Positions 32,210 to 34,225 of a DNA stretch of 34,225 bases are shown here, piece by piece; position 1 is the first letter of the stretch, and each line of letters opens with the position of its first letter. Source of the stretch: Lactifluus volemus (Eukaryota > Basidiomycota > Agaricomycetes > Russulales > Russulaceae); the NCBI GenBank assembly GCA_022376515.1, contig WTXI01000362.1, positions 1 to 34,225 on the forward strand. The letters run 5' to 3'. The notes beneath the pieces are model-generated. The model searched no databases and was not told where the DNA came from. It worked only from the letters and a program-made list of their open reading frames with translations. Made by a program: the position numbers and the translations under genes.

Positions 32210-33886
32210 CTACTCACCAATGACTATCTCCTGGCCATCATCACCTCCTGATGGTGTCCTTTCTTGTAATGTGCGTGGGACTTTTCCAAGCTCAATATAC
32301 GTAGTCCGTACAGCATCTCCGGAGGGAACAGTGCGGTGATTTACCGCAGCTTGTGATCCGATTCCGGCTACTTCCCTGCGGCCGGTCGACTCCTCGGCGC
32401 GTAGGGCGATGCGGTTGTTGAGGGAAGCGAGGAGCGTATTGGAGTATCTACACCAGCGCCGTTTCGTCCACTGTCAGCTTTGTGAAAATTACGAAGCAAA
32501 GACGTACTTACATCTTCCCGAGGATTGCTGTTCTGAGATGTGCCAGTGATAGTCAGACAGTAGGATGTAGACGGAAGGGGCTTGAACCGATACATACGGG
32601 TAGGTAAACCAGTTTTTGTGCTGGGCGATTTACTAGGTCAGCCGCGGGACGAGGCTGCCAGTGGCACCTGAAACCACGTACGGGGAATATGGCAACCAAC
32701 AACAATGATACGATTGCGATTGAAGCTTGAAGAGCATATGATGAGTAATGCAACTAGAGCTGAGGGCCAACATACTCGTCAAGACGTTGGTCTCAATGGT
32801 AAATCGCACGATTCTCGATAAGGCACGGTTACTCAAGAACCCATTTCCGGCTGTTCGTCTTCTCGTTAGCTGGGAGCGGTCCGAAGAGTAATCAGCCAAC
32901 GTCCCTTACACGACGCAGTGAGTCATATATACCTGGTAGAGCATCGTCGCGGTTATGAAGATGTCGGCCAGGGCGCCGCCAATGAGCCAGGTCTGAGAAC
33001 ATTACAATTGGTCAGAGGCAGATAAATTTGTTCACAGACAAGCCCTACAAATGCAAGGACCCTGAGGGCCAGCCCACTAGCGAACTTGTTCCGCACGCCT
33101 ATCTGCTATCGTGTGAATCGGATAAACGCAACATGTACCGGACGAGGCCTACATAGATACCTCCAGTGAATGCTGCAGTTGCACCGACAGTAGAACACTG
33201 TGAATCATGAAGCTTTAGATTGAGAAATTCGGACAGAGTTGTGACCACGACGTACAACACAGATGGCCAAGCAGAACCACCAGGACTTCTTGTCGCTAAG
33301 GATCCATACACGATATGCGAAAAAGAGCTGAACGGTCAGCGAAACCATGGATTCAATGATCGGCACGTCGAAAGCGGACATGTTTGGGCGGGTGAGGCGG
33401 TACATATGACCAAAGCCAGAGGCAAACGAGAGGTACAAGTCCACGCCTGTGAGTACTGTCTGCACAGTTTCTAGTAAAAATATGGTGTATACTACGGGAG
33501 GGGCTGTCACTAAGAAAAATATGACCGTTGAAGAAATGACGTGCCAAGCAGCTTGAAGAGCACCCTATCGCCCGGGAAGTTGTAGATATAGACATCTTGA
33601 GCGTCTAATGAGCAAGCCGAATGGGATAGTGAGACGATGAAATTGCGAACTTACATAGCTGGACGAGCAAAACCCCATATAGCATCCAATTTCCGACAGT
33701 TCCCAGAAGCTGGGTAGGACATAAATGACACTAATGGGTGCAGGTCGATGGTTACACATACAAGCGGCGCAGTGCTGAAGGGATGGGTCAGATAGACGTT
33801 AACGTGAGAGAGATCGTCAGACACATGAACACAACCATAACGTACAGCTCGGCGACGTCTGGAGGTATTGGCGGACAAGTCGGCAT
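32210..33886 (-). CDS. DUF6534-type membrane protein, copy H (325 aa)
   Basis: Exons: 33886-33846, 33774-33762, 33709-33655, 33595-33545, 33491-33256, 33197-33153, 33105-33049 (or from 33102), 32992-32933, 32869-32776, 32725-32682, 32620-32598, 32532-32512 and 32447-32210. They total 978 nt with no internal stop. The protein starts MPTCPPIPPDVAE, has LLGTVGNWMLYGVLLVQL in the first span, VYTIFLLETVQTVLTG and SLTVQLFFAYRVWILSDKK in the core exon, IVRFTIETNVLT before the sixth span, and TAILGKIYSNTLLASLNNR near the end. Its polar tail of about 65 residues is much shorter than in B, C and E. Intron 4 has a GC donor (GCACGT at 33544). It lies apart from the array, beyond the Crinkler cluster, and is closest to copy A, so the family predates the tandem expansion. 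Confidence 0.82.
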
Positions 33887-34225
33887 GATTAACAGTTTCT
33901 AGAACCGACGTCCGAGGTACAACTCGAAAGATCGGTCGATCAAGGACTAAGGTCTCGAGTGGGACCTAAGGATGCTAGTTCTGAGCTGGCAAATATAGCA
34001 GGGATTGAGCGGGAACTGACTCATCACACGGGGTATCGTTCATCAAGACCAAGTCATTTGTTCCAGAAAATTGAGACTGATGGCACGAACTCATCATTTT
34101 CCACGGCTGGAAGAAGGTCGGCCCTAAGGAAAGGTCGCAAGGGAATGTCACTCCAAGTCGCACGAAGCCTAAAGCCTACTTCTGTAAGGAAATTTTTCAT
34201 GAAGCGAATAGCCACTGCCAAACCA
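33887..34225. other. Upstream region of copy H
   Basis: Presumed promoter side of copy H. A 62-codon minus-strand frame at 33975-34163 has no recognised domain and no splice link to copy H. A short motif CGGGAACTGACTCATCAC (34010-34028) resembles CGGGACTGACTCATCACC (1522-1539) upstream of copy A; TGACTCA is a bZIP-type site in fungi, so it may be a shared regulatory element. Confidence 0.35.

Noticed and set aside
1..34225. CRISPR arrays, rRNA or tRNA genes
   Set aside because: No regularly spaced direct repeats and no cloverleaf or rRNA-like conserved stretches were seen, and the window is eukaryotic.

Overview
This window reads as dikaryotic-fungus DNA, most likely from a mushroom-forming basidiomycete (Agaricomycetes). 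Genes are cut by many short introns of about 45-80 nt. The two recognisable families, DUF6534-type multi-membrane-span proteins and Crinkler (CRN) proteins with a C-terminal kinase-like domain, are both expanded in that group. No bacterial genes, rRNA, tRNA or CRISPR were seen. Exon models below were built by hand from splice signals, reading-frame continuity and comparison among the copies inside the window.

Layout. (1) 1-22 kb and 32-34 kb: a family of minus-strand DUF6534-type genes. Copy A (1-1373) runs off the left edge. Copies B (4585-6422), C (8435-10254), E (16486-18310) and H (32210-33886) assemble into complete 13-exon reading frames of 373, 371, 367 and 325 aa. Copy D (12842-14478) is complete except for a one-base loss at one exon border. 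F (11826-12620) and G (20483-21640) are decayed 3' halves. The block C + unidentified unit X1 + F is repeated as E + X2 + G, so a segment of several kb was duplicated in tandem. (2) 22.2-23.5 kb and 26.5-27.5 kb: two copies of an unidentified repeat (R1, R2), with a third fragment (R3) near 15.2 kb. A decayed retrotransposon Gag-like frame lies at 28.1-28.5 kb. (3) 23.8-31.9 kb: four Crinkler copies. CRN-1 (minus, broken) and CRN-4 (plus, 546 aa, nearly whole) form arms of an inverted repeat of about 1.9 kb. Between them CRN-2 (plus, header only) runs directly into CRN-3 (minus, header fragment), and CRN-3 and CRN-4 diverge from a shared 376-bp spacer.

Points of most interest. All DUF6534 copies share one gene structure with three very small internal exons (13, 23 and 21 nt), a conserved tandem acceptor before exon 7, repeated use of GC donors and many AAG acceptors. 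The two kinase-bearing Crinkler copies have each lost a different residue normally needed for metal binding in a kinase. Nothing here proves joint function: the membrane-protein array looks like a lineage-specific expansion by tandem duplication, and the Crinkler group looks like an inverted-duplication hotspot beside repeats.
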